8,039 nucleotides of DNA, taken from Lentisphaeria bacterium (lineage in GTDB: Bacteria; Verrucomicrobiota; Lentisphaeria; Oligosphaerales; Oligosphaeraceae). The notes under the pieces are model-generated. The model was not told where the DNA came from. It saw nothing but the letters and a program-made list of their open reading frames with translations, and searched no databases. Both the position numbers and the translations under genes were made by a program. How positions within the stretch are numbered: position 1 is the stretch's first letter; the number at the start of each line of letters is the position of its first letter. Shown one piece after another: positions 1 through 5,524 of this stretch. The DNA lies in the NCBI GenBank assembly GCA_016303095.1, contig JAEDMH010000106.1, positions 1 through 8,039 on the forward strand. The letters are read 5' to 3'.

Positions 1-32
1 AAATAAAAAAGGCAGACATTTCTGTCTGCCTT
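1..32 (-). terminator. Rho-independent terminator of tRNA-Asn
   Basis: Read on the minus strand, an 8-bp perfect GC-rich stem (plus-strand arms 11-18 and 23-30, with a 4-base loop) is followed by six T, an A and three T. The arms extend by two A-T pairs on the outside. It begins about nine bases past the CCA end of the tRNA, as expected for a tRNA transcription terminator. A hairpin plus T-tract of this quality is unlikely to be chance. Confidence 0.9.
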
Positions 33-40
33 GAAAGGGA

Positions 41-115
41 TGGCGCCGATGACAGGGCTCGAACCTGTAACCAAGTGGTTAACAGCCACCTACTCTGCCA
101 TTGAGCTACATCGGC
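41..115 (-). tRNA. tRNA-Asn(GTT)
   Basis: The minus strand folds into a full cloverleaf. The acceptor stem is GCCGATG/CATCGGC (plus 109-115 and 45-51). The D arm is GCTC/GAGT. The anticodon stem is GGTGG/CCACT around the loop CTGTTAA, which places GTT at the anticodon, so it reads AAC and AAT asparagine codons. The T arm is ACAGG-TTCGAGC-CCTGT. The discriminator base is G, as usual for bacterial tRNA-Asn, and the 3' CCA is encoded in the DNA (plus 41-43). It is transcribed divergently from lexA and ends at its own terminator. No disruption or attachment-site duplication is visible. Confidence 0.96.
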
Positions 116-139
116 GTCGAAATTGTGAAAACGGCGCAT

Positions 140-167
140 AAGATAACCATGCTTTTCAGGTCTGCAA
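140..167 (-). promoter_or_regulatory. Possible promoter of tRNA-Asn
   Basis: On the minus strand a TTGCAG element (plus 162-167) is separated by 16 bases from TATCTT (plus 140-145). The second element lies 24 bases before the mature tRNA 5' end, which would give a 5' leader of about 15-18 bases. The -35 match is poor (three of six) and the -10 match moderate, so this rests mainly on position. Confidence 0.35.
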
Positions 168-210
168 GCCACGAAGAGGAAAAAAGTGAAAAAAAGGGAG
201 GAAGGGAGAG

Positions 211-224
211 ATTTTTATAAAAAT
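211..224. repeat. 14-bp perfect AT palindrome upstream of lexA
   Basis: ATTTTTATAAAAAT is its own reverse complement. It is made only of A and T in an otherwise GC-rich region. It sits 15 bases upstream of the putative lexA -35 element and between the two divergent transcription units. It could act as an AT-rich UP element for RNA polymerase or as a site for a dimeric regulator. Only the symmetry and position are directly visible. Confidence 0.5.
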
Positions 225-239
225 TTGGCGAATATCTAT

Positions 240-267
240 TTGACAAATCAAAATCTGTCTTTAGATT
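240..267 (+). promoter_or_regulatory. Putative sigma-70 type promoter of lexA
   Basis: A perfect TTGACA (240-245) is followed after 16 bases by TAGATT (262-267), which matches four of six bases of the TATAAT consensus. The region is AT-rich, unlike the surrounding sequence. Transcription from here would begin near 274, giving a lexA leader of about 120 bases. An inverted repeat overlaps the -10 element (see the separate entry), as expected for an autoregulated repressor gene. Confidence 0.55.
252..267. promoter_or_regulatory. Candidate operator: AATCT-N6-AGATT inverted repeat
   Basis: Two 5-base arms, AATCT (252-256) and AGATT (263-267), form a perfect inverted repeat with a 6-base centre, directly over the putative -10 element. 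LexA binds as a dimer to inverted repeats and normally represses its own gene, so a site here is plausible as a lineage-specific SOS box. It is neither the gammaproteobacterial CTGT-N8-ACAG box nor the Gram-positive GAAC-N4-GTTC box. An overlapping GACA-N10-TGTC repeat (242-259) is an alternative. Such short repeats also occur by chance. Confidence 0.25.
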
Positions 268-396
268 CCCTTCATGGCCGAAGAGAGGCGGCTGTGCCCC
301 GGTTCCGGGAAGGGGGCTCGTCTTCTTTTTCTTCTCGTGCCTCGGACGTTTCTCTTGTTTTTCCTTATTTTCCCTAGCGCTTTCAGGAGGCATTCT
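268..396 (+). other. lexA 5' leader
   Basis: This is the region between the putative -10 element and the lexA start. It contains a possible stem-loop with arms GCCCC (296-300) and GGGGC (313-317). A pyrimidine-rich run follows (about 317-375). It ends in a strong Shine-Dalgarno site, AGGAGG at 385-390, six bases before the ATG. An in-frame ATG at 274 would add 41 residues to LexA but has no comparable ribosome site. The extra residues are low-complexity and unlike LexA, so the leader is taken as untranslated. Confidence 0.5.
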
Positions 397-1023
397 ATGA
401 AAGGCATTACCGACAAACAGCAGCAGATTCTGGATTTCATCGAACGCTATGGACAGGAGCAGGGAATGGCTCCCACCATCAACGAGATCAGCAGCCACTT
501 CCAGGTGACCGCCGCCACCGCCTTCGCCCATGTGAAGGCTCTTCAGAAAAAGGGACTGCTGACCCGCACCTCCAAGGCAAGAAGCATTGCCTTGCCCGGC
601 GTGAACCGCCGCCTCCACCACTTCTCCATGAATCTCTCCATTCCCCTCCTGGGGCGCATTTCCGCCGGAATCCCGGGGGAGGTGGAGGAACAGGTGGAAC
701 GCTATCTCTCCCTGGATCCCAGCCTGGTCTCCTCCCGCTATGTTCCCGGAGAACCCCTCTTCGCCGTCAGGGTGCAGGGAGAAAGCATGCGGGACGCCGG
801 CATTCTGGACGGAGATCTCCTCATTGCCCAGAAGACCGACAAGGTGAAGATCGGAGATGTGGTGATCGCTTGCCTGGATGATGCCGTCACCGTGAAGTAC
901 ATCTACCTGACGGAGGGGAAATGGGAGTTGCGTCCTGCCAATCCCGATTTTCAGTCCCGCTTCGTGGCGTTGGATCAGCTGAAGGTGCAGGGAACGGTGG
1001 TGGGATTGATGCGTCAAATGTGA
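397..1023 (+). CDS. lexA: LexA, SOS-response repressor with autocleavage (S24) domain
   Basis: LexA represses DNA-damage genes and inactivates itself by cleavage when RecA filaments form on single-stranded DNA. The product is 208 residues, close to the usual 200-ish. Residues 1-70 form the winged-helix DNA-binding domain, with the helix-turn-helix at about 27-50 and the wing near GLLTRTSKARSI. The cleavage site is Ala90-Gly91 in SAGIP. The catalytic serine is Ser130 (VQGESM) and the lysine is Lys167 (VTVK). Their 37-residue spacing equals that of E. coli LexA (119 and 156). The start at 397 is fixed by AGGAGG six bases upstream. The recognition helix (QVTAATAFAHVKAL) departs from the common S-S-x-T-V pattern, which suggests a non-classical operator. 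An AT-rich inverted repeat over its promoter fits autoregulation. Confidence 0.97.
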   Translation: MKGITDKQQQILDFIERYGQEQGMAPTINEISSHFQVTAATAFAHVKALQKKGLLTRTSKARSIALPGVNRRLHHFSMNLSIPLLGRISAGIPGEVEEQVERYLSLDPSLVSSRYVPGEPLFAVRVQGESMRDAGILDGDLLIAQKTDKVKIGDVVIACLDDAVTVKYIYLTEGKWELRPANPDFQSRFVALDQLKVQGTVVGLMRQM

Positions 1024-1033
1024 CATTCCATCG

Positions 1034-1055
1034 TTCCCCGCGTGCGTGGGGGGAA
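1034..1055. repeat. GC-rich stem-loop between lexA and the next gene, resembling a lone type I-E CRISPR repeat
   Basis: CCCCGC (1036-1041) can pair with GCGTGG-G positions 1046-1051 around a GTGC loop. Alternatively TTCCCC (1034-1039) pairs with GGGGAA (1050-1055). There is no T-run after it, so it is not a standard terminator. The core GTTCCCCGCG (1033-1042) is also the conserved heart of type I-E CRISPR repeats, but there is only one copy in the window and no cas gene. It may affect read-through from lexA or transcript stability. Confidence 0.45.
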
Positions 1056-1093
1056 TCCTGGGGAGAAGTTTTGGGAGAGGCTAGCAAAGGGAG

Positions 1094-1825
1094 ATGACGG
1101 GGCAGGGCGTGAGCGAGTCGAGGAGAGGAGCCAGGGGGAGGGGGAGAAGGTGGGGCGCCCTGGCTGTCCTGCTCTTCGGGCTCACTCTCCTTCCCCTGTG
1201 GGCCCTGTGGGGCGCAGGGGAGGAGGCGCCCCTGGATTTCCGACCCTCCCTTTGGGTGGCCTGGTCAGGGCGCGGGGGCATGCCCGCCCTGGCGGTCACG
1301 GGATTCTCCCCTGAGGCTCCCCGGGAAGCCTGGGTGCTTCTTCCGGGAGAGGACGGGGGCGGAACCTTCCTGGAGAAGGGGCTGACGCGTTCCGGGGTGG
1401 AGACGCTCTCGGAATTTCTGATGCCCCCGGGGGCCGCCTTCTCCCGCAGCGGGGAGCGCCTGGGACACAAGCTGGTGATTCGCCGCCTCACCCTCTGCCA
1501 GGCACCCCGGGGAAAGACCTCCGGGGAGGACTTGGCGCGAAGCCTGGCCAGGGAGGGAAGCGCCCTTCAACGTTGCGTCCCCCAGGGGAGGAAGGAGGAG
1601 GGAGGGGGACATTGCTGGGCAGGAACCCTGGGGGAAGGGAACTTCTTCCTGGAGCGCATTGCCGCCGATCACTGGCAGGGGGAGTGGCAGGGCAGGGAAG
1701 GGCACCCCCGGCTGCGCTTCCGGTATCCGGCCACCGGCGTGTTGGAGGTGACCTGGAATGGGGAGCAGATCCTCCACCTTCCCCAAATCATGCCCGGAGG
1801 CTGGAGACGGGTTCCCTTGCCTTGA
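1094..1825 (+). CDS. Hypothetical membrane-anchored or exported protein downstream of lexA
   Basis: I do not recognise this family. The 243-residue product has an arginine-rich N-terminus (residues 10-19), then one hydrophobic segment (about 20-39, WGALAVLLFGLTLLPLWALW). This fits a signal peptide or an N-in membrane anchor, with the remaining roughly 200 residues outside the cytoplasm. The exterior part has three cysteines (near residues 134, 159 and 172) and a C-terminal stretch of likely beta strands (LRFRYPATGVLEVTWNGEQI). It starts 70 bases after the lexA stop and may be read from the lexA promoter. The start is uncertain: AAAGGGAG abuts the ATG at 1094 with no spacing, and a GTG at 1109 is a possible alternative. 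Large antisense frames overlap it, but the lexA-collinear frame with its clear hydrophobic segment is the better gene model. Its position invites comparison with SOS-linked membrane division inhibitors, but no sequence motif supports that. Confidence 0.7.
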   Translation: MTGQGVSESRRGARGRGRRWGALAVLLFGLTLLPLWALWGAGEEAPLDFRPSLWVAWSGRGGMPALAVTGFSPEAPREAWVLLPGEDGGGTFLEKGLTRSGVETLSEFLMPPGAAFSRSGERLGHKLVIRRLTLCQAPRGKTSGEDLARSLAREGSALQRCVPQGRKEEGGGHCWAGTLGEGNFFLERIAADHWQGEWQGREGHPRLRFRYPATGVLEVTWNGEQILHLPQIMPGGWRRVPLP

Positions 1826-1878
1826 AACGCGGCCTCTCTCCGTCCTTTCCCCTCCCGCTCCCGGGGACGCTCCGGGGA

Positions 1879-1950
1879 CTCCTGTCAGGCAGGAGGGGAT
1901 ATATTGAGGAGAATGCTGAGGACAGGCGAAGTGTCTCCTCCTGGCCTGTC
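1879..1950 (+). other. Intergenic region with two stem-loops before the DUF6941-like gene
   Basis: The 217-base gap 1826-2042 holds two short hairpins. The first has a 6-bp perfect stem, CTCCTG (1879-1884) with CAGGAG (1890-1895). The second has a 7-bp perfect stem, GACAGGC (1921-1927) with GCCTGTC (1944-1950). Neither is followed directly by a T-run, although CTCTTTTTCTCCC occurs about 25 bases beyond the second. A TATATT at 1900-1905 could be a -10 element, but no suitable -35 element precedes it. The gap may separate the lexA unit from the downstream genes. Confidence 0.4.
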
Positions 1951-2042
1951 TCCCTTCCCGGGGGAACACGTCTCTTTTTCTCCCTTCTCTCTCCCCTCTG
2001 GCCGATGCCGGAAAATAAAAGGAATCTTTCCCCGTTAAGAAC

Positions 2043-2471
2043 ATGCAAATGAGCCCCTGCATAGAAGCGCCCATCGGCATCGGACTGATTCCTTGCGATA
2101 CCCTGATCCAGGACCGCATCACCGGAAAGAAAAGTCTCATCGGCGTCTTTGATCACATCTACTCCCCTCGATTCCCCCTGGTGCCCCGCCCCTTCTACGT
2201 CCTGGTCAGCCTTGCGGGAAGAAACGGCACCTACCCCTTCACCTTGGAGTTGTCCGGCGAAAAGGAGAGGCAGGTGATTTTCCAGGTGAAGGGAAAGGTG
2301 ACGCTGCCGTCTCCGGCGGAGCCGATGGACATGGTCTTTCCCCTTCAGGGCGTGCAGTTCCCCTTCCCGGATCTCTATTGGCTCAAGTTCAAAGTCGCAG
2401 GCGAGACCTTGATGATCCGCCCCCTCCAGGTCTCCCAAAAGGCTTCTTCCAAGGAACAGGAGGCAAACTAG
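2043..2471 (+). CDS. DUF6941-like small conserved protein
   Basis: The 142-residue product matches my recollection of the DUF6941 family, small proteins of unknown function. The family pattern is visible: a cysteine-aspartate near the start (CDTLIQDRITGKKSLIGVF, about residues 18-36), an IYSPRFP segment (39-45), then alternating beta strands (FYVLVSLAGRNGTYPFTLEL) and a late LQGVQFPFPDLYWLKFKV stretch. The predicted fold is an all-beta sandwich without signal peptide or membrane segment, so it is probably cytoplasmic. No catalytic residues are apparent. No good Shine-Dalgarno site lies close by; AAAAGGAA at 2017-2024 is about 18 bases upstream, and an in-frame ATG at 2049 is an alternative start. 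It is the first gene of the possible operon running through uxaA, with gspF beginning 67 bases downstream. Confidence 0.75.
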   Translation: MQMSPCIEAPIGIGLIPCDTLIQDRITGKKSLIGVFDHIYSPRFPLVPRPFYVLVSLAGRNGTYPFTLELSGEKERQVIFQVKGKVTLPSPAEPMDMVFPLQGVQFPFPDLYWLKFKVAGETLMIRPLQVSQKASSKEQEAN

Positions 2472-2486
2472 GACGGATCGCCGACG

Positions 2487-2538
2487 CCTCCTTGCTTCCC
2501 GCCCCGCCCCTCTTCCCGCCCCCGCTTCCTTTTTCCCC
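2487..2538 (+). other. Pyrimidine-rich tract before gspF
   Basis: Only five of these 52 bases are purines, all G. The tract runs right up to the gspF ATG, and there is no Shine-Dalgarno site in the normal window (the 15 bases before ATG read as C and T except one G). Translation of gspF would need another mechanism, such as ribosomal protein S1 contact with the pyrimidine run or coupling to the upstream gene. Confidence 0.6.
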
Positions 2539-3735
2539 ATGCCCCTCTTCCGATACAAGGTCAGCGATCCCTCCGGCAAAGTCAGCGAACTCCTCATCGA
2601 GGGGGATTCCCAGGCCGATGCCGCCCGACGGCTCCAACGCCGGGGGGTGGTTCCCCTGACCTTCCTGGGAGAAGGAGGGGCGGCGCAACGCCAGCAGGGA
2701 TTCTGGAAAAAGGGGGTGGACGTGACGGATTTCACGGAACGGCTGGTTCCCCTTCTGGAAGCCAACATCCCCCTGGAACGCTCCCTGGCCATCCTGGGAG
2801 ACGAGCCGGGAAATCCTCCCCTCCAGCAGCTGGTGGGGGATCTGCGGAGAGGACTCCATGAAGGCCGGAAGTTCTCCGACCTGATCCGGGATCAAGGCAG
2901 TCTTTTTCCTCCGGTCTATGCGGGAGTCGTGGAGGCAGGGGAGGAAGCGGGAGCCCTTCCCCAGGTCATGGGCCAGCTCAAGGCCTTCCTGGCCTCCAGC
3001 GCGGAATTGCGCAGCTTCATCCTCTCCAGCTCCATCTACCCCGGCTTTATCGCCGTGACCGGTCTGGCCATGATGGGGTTTGTGCTGGGGGTGATTGTGC
3101 CCAAATTCGCCGCTTCCCTGGCGGGGGCGGGAATCCAGTCCCAGGCCACGGACTTTCTCATGCGTCTCTCCCAGGGGCTGCGCAACTACTGGTGGCTGAG
3201 TCTCCTTGTGGTGGCGCTCCTGGTCTTCCTGGTTCGGGAAGTGCGGCGCCCGGAAGGCAAATTGCGCCAAGGGTGGGACAGTCTGGTGATGCGCCTTCCC
3301 CTCTTCGGCTCCCTGGCCCTGGCCAGCAATCTTTCCCGCTTCGCCCGCACCATGGCCATCCTGATGCGCAGCGGCGTCCCCTTGCTGCACACCGTGGCCA
3401 TCGCCAGCCGCGTGATTCAAAACACCACCATTCGCCACTCCCTGGACGAGGTGTCCGGAGAGCTGCGCCAGGGCCAGAAAATCTCCGGCGCCCTGGCCAA
3501 GAGCCCCTTCGTGCCCTCCCTGGTGCTGCGGATGGTGGCTGTGGGGGAGGAGACGGGAAATGTGGAGGAAATGCTGGACCGGGTGGCGGATCGCTACGAG
3601 GCCGATCTCCGAAAGTCCATCAAGCGCCTCCTCTCTCTCTTCGAACCCCTGGTCATCGTGCTGCTGGGGTTGGGCATCGGCCTGGTGGTGTTCCTCATGT
3701 TCTCCGCCATCATGGATATGCAGCACGCCGCCTAA
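2539..3735 (+). CDS. gspF: Type II secretion/type IV pilus inner-membrane platform protein (GspF/PilC family)
   Basis: GspF is the polytopic inner-membrane platform that links the assembly ATPase to pseudopilin polymerisation. At 398 residues it has the typical family length. The N-terminus MPLFRYKVSDPSGK and the EGDSQADAARRLQRRG stretch are characteristic. Two copies of the T2SF domain follow, about residues 64-190 and 267-392, each carrying the family's G-EETG/GEEAG-type signature (VVEAGEEAGALPQV and VAVGEETGNVEEML). Predicted membrane segments are near 167-191, 217-234 and 371-392, the usual three. It is followed by two pseudopilin genes, so a role in pseudopilus assembly is well supported. 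No GspE ATPase, GspD secretin or prepilin peptidase is present here, so partners must lie elsewhere. It could equally belong to a DNA-uptake or type IV pilus-like machine. Confidence 0.93.
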   Translation: MPLFRYKVSDPSGKVSELLIEGDSQADAARRLQRRGVVPLTFLGEGGAAQRQQGFWKKGVDVTDFTERLVPLLEANIPLERSLAILGDEPGNPPLQQLVGDLRRGLHEGRKFSDLIRDQGSLFPPVYAGVVEAGEEAGALPQVMGQLKAFLASSAELRSFILSSSIYPGFIAVTGLAMMGFVLGVIVPKFAASLAGAGIQSQATDFLMRLSQGLRNYWWLSLLVVALLVFLVREVRRPEGKLRQGWDSLVMRLPLFGSLALASNLSRFARTMAILMRSGVPLLHTVAIASRVIQNTTIRHSLDEVSGELRQGQKISGALAKSPFVPSLVLRMVAVGEETGNVEEMLDRVADRYEADLRKSIKRLLSLFEPLVIVLLGLGIGLVVFLMFSAIMDMQHAA

Positions 3736-3786
3736 CCCCCCGATTCTCTTCCCCTTTCTCCCCTCTTCTTTTCACCTCTTTTCCCT
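3736..3786 (+). other. Pyrimidine tract between gspF and gspG
   Basis: Forty-eight of these 51 bases are C or T. The tract begins at the base after the gspF stop and ends about ten bases before the gspG start. Only a weak purine patch, TGAAGAA (3786-3792), follows, as a possible poor ribosome site. No terminator hairpin is present, so read-through from gspF is expected. Confidence 0.65.
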
Positions 3787-3796
3787 GAAGAATCCC

Positions 3797-4231
3797 ATGA
3801 CCATGCCTTCCCAACCCTCTCGCCAACCCTCCCGCCGCCATGCCTTCACCCTGATTGAAATCATGATTGTGGTGGTGATCATCGGAAGCTTGGCGGCTCT
3901 CGTGGGCCCCCGCATCATCGGCTCCCTGGACAAGTCCCGGGTGCGCACCACCACCGTTCAGCTGGTGGAATTGAAAGGCGCCGTCCAAAGCTACTACATG
4001 GATTGCAGCGAATATCCCGCCAATTTGGAAGACCTGATGATCAAGGGAAGCAACGAAAAGTGGGATGGCCCCTATCTGGATGCCAAAAATCTCCCCAAAG
4101 ACGGATGGGGCAATGACTTCATCTATGCCTGCCCAGGGGAGGACAACCAGCCCTTTGACATCATCAGCTACGGGGCGGACAAGGCCATCGGCGGCACCGG
4201 ATACGCCGCCGACCTCTCCTGCTGGCAGTAA
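3797..4231 (+). CDS. gspG: Major pseudopilin, GspG type
   Basis: The 144-residue product has a classic class III prepilin start: a 16-residue basic leader, a predicted cleavage after Ala16 (RRHA/FTLIE), Phe at +1, Glu at +5 (residue 21), then a hydrophobic helix (about 17-39) that anchors the protein before assembly. The C-terminal half carries the GspG pattern DGWGNDFIY (102-110) and a late SYGADKAIGGTGYAADL loop resembling the calcium-binding region of GspG, ending with a tryptophan. Length equals that of known GspG proteins. Ala rather than Gly at -1 is tolerated in the family. A second in-frame ATG (3803) would shorten the leader by two residues. It would form the pseudopilus shaft, assembled on GspF from the gene upstream. 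Three cysteines (70, 112 and 142) are present in the mature part. Confidence 0.92.
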   Translation: MTMPSQPSRQPSRRHAFTLIEIMIVVVIIGSLAALVGPRIIGSLDKSRVRTTTVQLVELKGAVQSYYMDCSEYPANLEDLMIKGSNEKWDGPYLDAKNLPKDGWGNDFIYACPGEDNQPFDIISYGADKAIGGTGYAADLSCWQ

Positions 4232-4295
4232 TTTCCCCCCGCTTCCCCATGCCCCTTCCTTGCCCCCCTCTCCCCTCCCCATCCTCTCCCCTCCC
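4232..4295 (+). other. Pyrimidine tract running through the start of the GspH-like gene
   Basis: Fifty-nine of these 64 bases are C or T, and two of the five purines belong to the ATG at 4249-4251. The tract starts right after the gspG stop, passes through the start codon and continues for about 15 codons. There is no Shine-Dalgarno site. The coding part yields a leader made mostly of Pro, Leu and Ser. Confidence 0.65.
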
Positions 4296-4839
4296 GGGTA
4301 AGGCGCGCCCCTACACTCTGGTGGAGATGGTGGTGGTGACGGTAATCCTGATGCTAGCCGTGGCTCTGGTGGGGCCGCGCCTGGGGGGAGGAGGGCGCCG
4401 CATGGCGGCGGAACAGGCCCTCACGGAGTTCCGCCAGGCCTTCGGAGAAACAGCCATGCGCAGCCGCACCACAGGACGCCCCCTGGAACTGACGCTCCTC
4501 CCAGAACAGGGAATCTTCCAGGTGACCACCGTGACCAATCCCTTGGACCAAGATTGGCATCCCCAAGGATTGGAGCCCCTGGGGGGACAGGAGGGCCAGG
4601 GAAGACTCCTGCCCGGCGCCTCGTCCTATCCTGTTCCCAAGGGAGTGGAGTGGGAGGAGCTTCCGGAATCCCCCGAGGGAGAAGGGGAGGGCGTGGTCTT
4701 CCGCTTCTATCCCGATGGGGAGGCCTGCGGGCCGGAAATCGCCTGGACCATGCAGGGACGACACTACCGACTGATTCTGGATAGCGTCCTGGGAAAAGCG
4801 ACCATTCTTGAACGGGAGACGACGGAAGGACGACCATGA
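4249..4839 (+). CDS. Minor pseudopilin, GspH/FimT-like
   Basis: The 196-residue product has a prepilin-type N-terminus: leader of 21 residues, then YTLVEM with Glu at the expected +5 (residue 26) and a hydrophobic helix (about 22-43). The C-terminal part has the GspH/FimT-like pattern FRFYPDGEACGPEIAW (151-166). In GspH the protein caps or primes the pseudopilus. Three things are odd. The residue before the predicted cut is Pro21 instead of Gly or Ala. The +1 residue is Tyr instead of Phe. The leader is an unusual Pro/Leu/Ser stretch encoded by a pyrimidine tract, with only Lys18 and Arg20 charged. The ATG at 4249 is the only in-frame start before the motif. It shares the ALVGPR segment with the gspG product. 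Its stop overlaps the ruvA start by four bases (ATGA). Whether prepilin peptidase cuts after proline is doubtful, so it may remain unprocessed or be cut elsewhere. Confidence 0.8.
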   Translation: MPLPCPPLPSPSSPLPGKARPYTLVEMVVVTVILMLAVALVGPRLGGGGRRMAAEQALTEFRQAFGETAMRSRTTGRPLELTLLPEQGIFQVTTVTNPLDQDWHPQGLEPLGGQEGQGRLLPGASSYPVPKGVEWEELPESPEGEGEGVVFRFYPDGEACGPEIAWTMQGRHYRLILDSVLGKATILERETTEGRP

Positions 4840-5465
4840 TTGCACAGTTGACGGGAACCCTGCTGGAAAGCACCCCTGCCTCCGTGGTGGTGGATGTGCA
4901 GGGGGTGGGCTATGAGGTGCTGACGCCTCTCTCCACCCAGGAAAAACTTCCCCCTCCCATGGGAAAAGTGACGCTCCACACCTCTTTGGTGGTGCGGGAG
5001 GATGCGGTGACCCTCTACGGATTTCTGACCCGGCGGGAAAAGCGTCTGTTCGAGACCATCATCGGGTCGGTGAAGGGATTTGGTCCCCGCATGGCCTTGG
5101 CGGTGCTTTCCGCCATGCCCCTGGAGGCCCTCTTCCAGGCCATTGCCCAGGAGGATTTGAAGACCCTCTCCCGCATCAATGGCGTGGGCAAGAAGAGCGC
5201 CGCCCAGTTGGTGCTGGACATGAAGGGGCGTCTGGAGGAATTTGGCGGCAGCGCCTCCCCTGTCCCTCCGCCGGGGGGAAGCGCCTCCTCCGCCCCGGGG
5301 AGTCTCCCTCCTCAGGCCCAGGATGCGGTCAAGGCCCTGGAGACCCTGGGCTACCGTCACGAGGATGCCCGACGGGCCGTGGAAGCCCTCCTGGCGGAAG
5401 CCCCCGACAGCGAACTTTCCTCCTCCTCTCTCATCCGCCGGGCTCTGGCCCGCTTCCGGGGATGA
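4836..5465 (+). CDS. ruvA: RuvA, Holliday-junction-binding subunit of the RuvAB motor
   Basis: RuvA binds four-way junctions as a tetramer and loads two RuvB rings that drive branch migration. The 209-residue product has all three domains. Residues 1-62 are the OB-fold, including the acidic pin Glu55-Asp56 in VREDAVTLYGF, which separates strands at the junction. Residues about 63-137 carry two helix-hairpin-helix motifs, KGFGPRMALAVLS (80-92) and INGVGKKSAAQLV (114-126). A Pro/Ser/Gly-rich linker covers about 138-160, and the RuvB-binding domain III is 161-209. Length is close to E. coli RuvA (203). A Shine-Dalgarno site GGAAGGA (4824-4830) sits five bases before the ATG, and the ATGA overlap with the pseudopilin gene suggests translational coupling. 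ruvC, a frequent neighbour, is not in the window. Confidence 0.97.
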   Translation: MIAQLTGTLLESTPASVVVDVQGVGYEVLTPLSTQEKLPPPMGKVTLHTSLVVREDAVTLYGFLTRREKRLFETIIGSVKGFGPRMALAVLSAMPLEALFQAIAQEDLKTLSRINGVGKKSAAQLVLDMKGRLEEFGGSASPVPPPGGSASSAPGSLPPQAQDAVKALETLGYRHEDARRAVEALLAEAPDSELSSSSLIRRALARFRG

Positions 5466-5500
5466 CCCTTCTCTCTTCCTCTCTCCTCTTTCCCCCCCCT
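5466..5500 (+). other. 35-base purine-free tract between ruvA and ruvB
   Basis: Starting at the base after the ruvA stop, all 35 bases are C or T. On the other strand this is an uninterrupted purine run. Such homopurine-homopyrimidine stretches can form triplex (H-DNA) structures under supercoiling, though this one lacks clear mirror symmetry. It shares the pyrimidine character of the other spacers in this gene block. Confidence 0.7.
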
Positions 5501-5510
5501 GAAGGGATGA

Positions 5511-5524
5511 TCTCGCCGGCGAGA
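5511..5524. promoter_or_regulatory. 14-bp perfect palindrome upstream of ruvB
   Basis: TCTCGCCGGCGAGA is its own reverse complement and ends 17 bases before the ruvB ATG. Its position suits an operator or an RNA hairpin that could influence ruvB translation. The sequence is unlike the candidate operator at lexA. No promoter elements are clear around it, so its role is unproven. Confidence 0.4.

Noticed and set aside
41..180. Integration site at tRNA-Asn
   Set aside because: No integrase, no duplicated tRNA 3' end and no mobile-element gene are seen near the tRNA.
274..396. Extended start for LexA at 274
   Set aside because: The added 41 residues do not resemble LexA and lack a ribosome site. 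The ATG at 397 has AGGAGG at ideal distance and gives a normal-length protein.
106..1026. Minus-strand open frame (306 codons) across lexA and the tRNA
   Set aside because: It overlaps both the tRNA-Asn gene and lexA, which are certain. Composition is that of an antisense shadow.
1913..2038. Small plus-strand frame of 41 codons before the DUF6941-like gene
   Set aside because: GAGGAG lies only one base before its ATG, too close for a Shine-Dalgarno site. The product is low in complexity and the region is better explained by stem-loops.
1265..2140. Minus-strand open frame (291 codons) over the unknown membrane gene and the following gap
   Set aside because: It runs into the DUF6941-like gene, has no signal or domain, and contains low-complexity Gly/Pro/Arg text. 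The plus-strand frame has a clear hydrophobic N-terminus.
2389..3726. Long minus-strand open frame (445 codons) opposite gspF
   Set aside because: It lies entirely over well-recognised gspF. Its translation is rich in His, Gln and Gly with no domain, as expected of an antisense frame in GC-rich coding DNA.
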